Source: Collinsella sp. (GTDB taxonomy: Bacteria > Actinomycetota > Coriobacteriia > Coriobacteriales > Coriobacteriaceae). From it: a stretch of DNA of 7,609 nt. The notes below the pieces were generated by a model. It did not search any database. It had not been told where the DNA came from and saw only the letters and a program-made list of their open reading frames with translations. Where the stretch lies: positions 1 through 7,609 of the forward strand of contig JAUMSH010000060.1 of NCBI GenBank assembly GCA_031292915.1, given 5' to 3'. Position 1 is the stretch's first letter. Each line of letters begins with the position of its first letter. A program made the position numbers and the translations under genes. Of this stretch, positions 6,875 through 7,609 are shown one piece after another.

Positions 6875-7609
6875 ATGGCAGAACCTGAAAAGAAGGACTA
6901 CGCTCGTCGCTGCGAAAGCCACGTCGAGGCCCTGCGTGCTGCAGTGCCGGGCGCTATCGAGAAGGTCGAATGGCAGTGCGAGGACCAGCTGACGATCACC
7001 GTCAAGCTGGACCGTCTGCCCGAGGCCGTCCACTACCTGTATTACGAGCGCTACGGCTGGATTCCTGTGATTGTCGGCAACGACGAGCGCAGCCTGTGCG
7101 GCCGTTACGCCGTGTACTACGTCATCTCCATGGAGGGGGAGGACCCCGGCTGGGTTACCGTGCGTGCCGAGGTCGACCCCGCCAAGATGACGTTCCCGTC
7201 CGTGACGCCGTTCGTCCCCGCCTGCGTGTGGGGCGAGCGCGAGCTGCGCGATATGTTTGGCCTGATTCCCGAGGGTCTGCCCGACCGCCGTCGCCTGGTG
7301 CTTCCCGACGATTGGCCCAGCGGGCTGTACCCGTTGCGCAAGGATTCGATGGATTACCGTTTCCGCCCCGCCCCCGCGAGCGACATGGAAAACTACGAGT
7401 TCTTGGCCGACACCAAGGGCAAGGAGACCACGCTCGTTCCCATGGGACCGCTGCACATCACCTCCGACGAGCCCGGCCACTTCCGCCTGTTCGTCGAGGG
7501 CGAGACGATCGTCGACGCCGACTACCGTCTGTTCTACGTGCACCGCGGCATGGAGAAGGTCGCCGAGACGCGCCTGAACTATGACGCCGTGACGTTCCTC
7601 GCCGACCGC
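6875..7609 (+). CDS. hyfG: Hydrogenase-4 large (catalytic) subunit, 5' part (partial)
   Basis: The first 245 residues of the catalytic subunit; the frame is open to the window edge, and family members (HycE, HyfG) are about 550-570 residues. Residues ~10-175 are a NuoC-like (30 kDa complex I) domain with its signature ERELRDMFGLIPEGLPDRRR (121-140) and PLRKD (153-157). From ~188 the NuoD-like/[NiFe] large-subunit domain begins: GPLHITSDEPGHFRLF (191-206), then DADYRLFYVHRGMEK (214-228) and YDAVTFLADR at the edge. In HycE the next residues are VCGICG, the first nickel-binding CxxC, so the active-site cysteines lie just outside. The SDEPGHF form replaces the complex I GPxHPxxHG loop, supporting a hydrogenase that reduces protons to H2 rather than a quinone reductase. 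ATG 6875 is preceded by GAGGTGA. Confidence 0.94.
   Translation, partial: MAEPEKKDYARRCESHVEALRAAVPGAIEKVEWQCEDQLTITVKLDRLPEAVHYLYYERYGWIPVIVGNDERSLCGRYAVYYVISMEGEDPGWVTVRAEVDPAKMTFPSVTPFVPACVWGERELRDMFGLIPEGLPDRRRLVLPDDWPSGLYPLRKDSMDYRFRPAPASDMENYEFLADTKGKETTLVPMGPLHITSDEPGHFRLFVEGETIVDADYRLFYVHRGMEKVAETRLNYDAVTFLADR

Noticed and set aside
153..6876. Very long open frames on the minus strand opposite every hyf gene (for example 153-2024, 3183-4649, 5314-6876)
   Set aside because: They lie in the same codon register as the plus-strand genes and are open because TTA, CTA and TCA codons are nearly absent. Their translations are dominated by Asp, Glu, Arg, Gly and His, with no recognisable domain and no plausible ribosome binding sites.

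Overview
The window is one uninterrupted, single-strand (+) stretch of a hydrogenase-4 (Hyf) type operon, encoding most of a membrane-bound group 4 [NiFe] hydrogenase of the kind that forms formate hydrogenlyase complexes. Gene order is hyfA (3' end only), hyfB, hyfC, hyfD, hyfE, hyfF, hyfG (5' part only), the same as I remember for Escherichia coli hyf. Complete-gene lengths (672, 307, 485, 217 and 521 residues) are very close to the E. coli family lengths as I recall them. Every base is coding or part of a 3-17 base gap carrying a ribosome binding site. There is no stretch over 300 bases without a gene, and I see no RNA gene, mobile element, CRISPR array, promoter or terminator.

Layout: bases 1-211 hold the end of an electron-transferring 4Fe-4S protein (HyfA). 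Bases 204-2222 encode HyfB, the first antiporter-like subunit. Bases 2240-3163 encode HyfC, the NuoH/HycD-like subunit joining the membrane arm to the hydrogenase. Bases 3180-4637 encode HyfD, a second antiporter-like subunit. Bases 4648-5301 encode HyfE, a small NuoK-like membrane protein. Bases 5305-6870 encode HyfF, the third antiporter-like subunit. Bases 6875-7609 encode the NuoC-like domain of the catalytic large subunit HyfG and the first part of its hydrogenase domain. The sequence stops at the point where the first nickel-binding CxxC is expected.

How they work together (family knowledge): electrons, from formate in a formate hydrogenlyase, pass through Fe-S proteins including HyfA to the [NiFe] site of HyfG and reduce protons to H2. 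HyfC couples this to the membrane arm HyfB/D/E/F, whose three antiporter-like subunits keep the charged residues expected of an ion-translocating machine. Whether ions are really moved, and whether they are H+ or Na+, cannot be read from the sequence. The formate dehydrogenase, small subunit (HyfI), HyfH and maturation genes are not in the window.

Organism: the DNA is GC-rich, third codon positions are overwhelmingly C or G, and start sites carry strong Shine-Dalgarno sequences. The codons TTA, CTA and TCA are almost absent. With an anaerobic Hyf operon this suits a fermentative high-GC anaerobe. My best guess is a Coriobacteriia member (Collinsella/Olsenella-like gut actinobacterium), at low to moderate confidence. 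I found no undescribed system here. The interesting points are the full three-antiporter Hyf arm in a probable non-enterobacterium and some tidy translational features.
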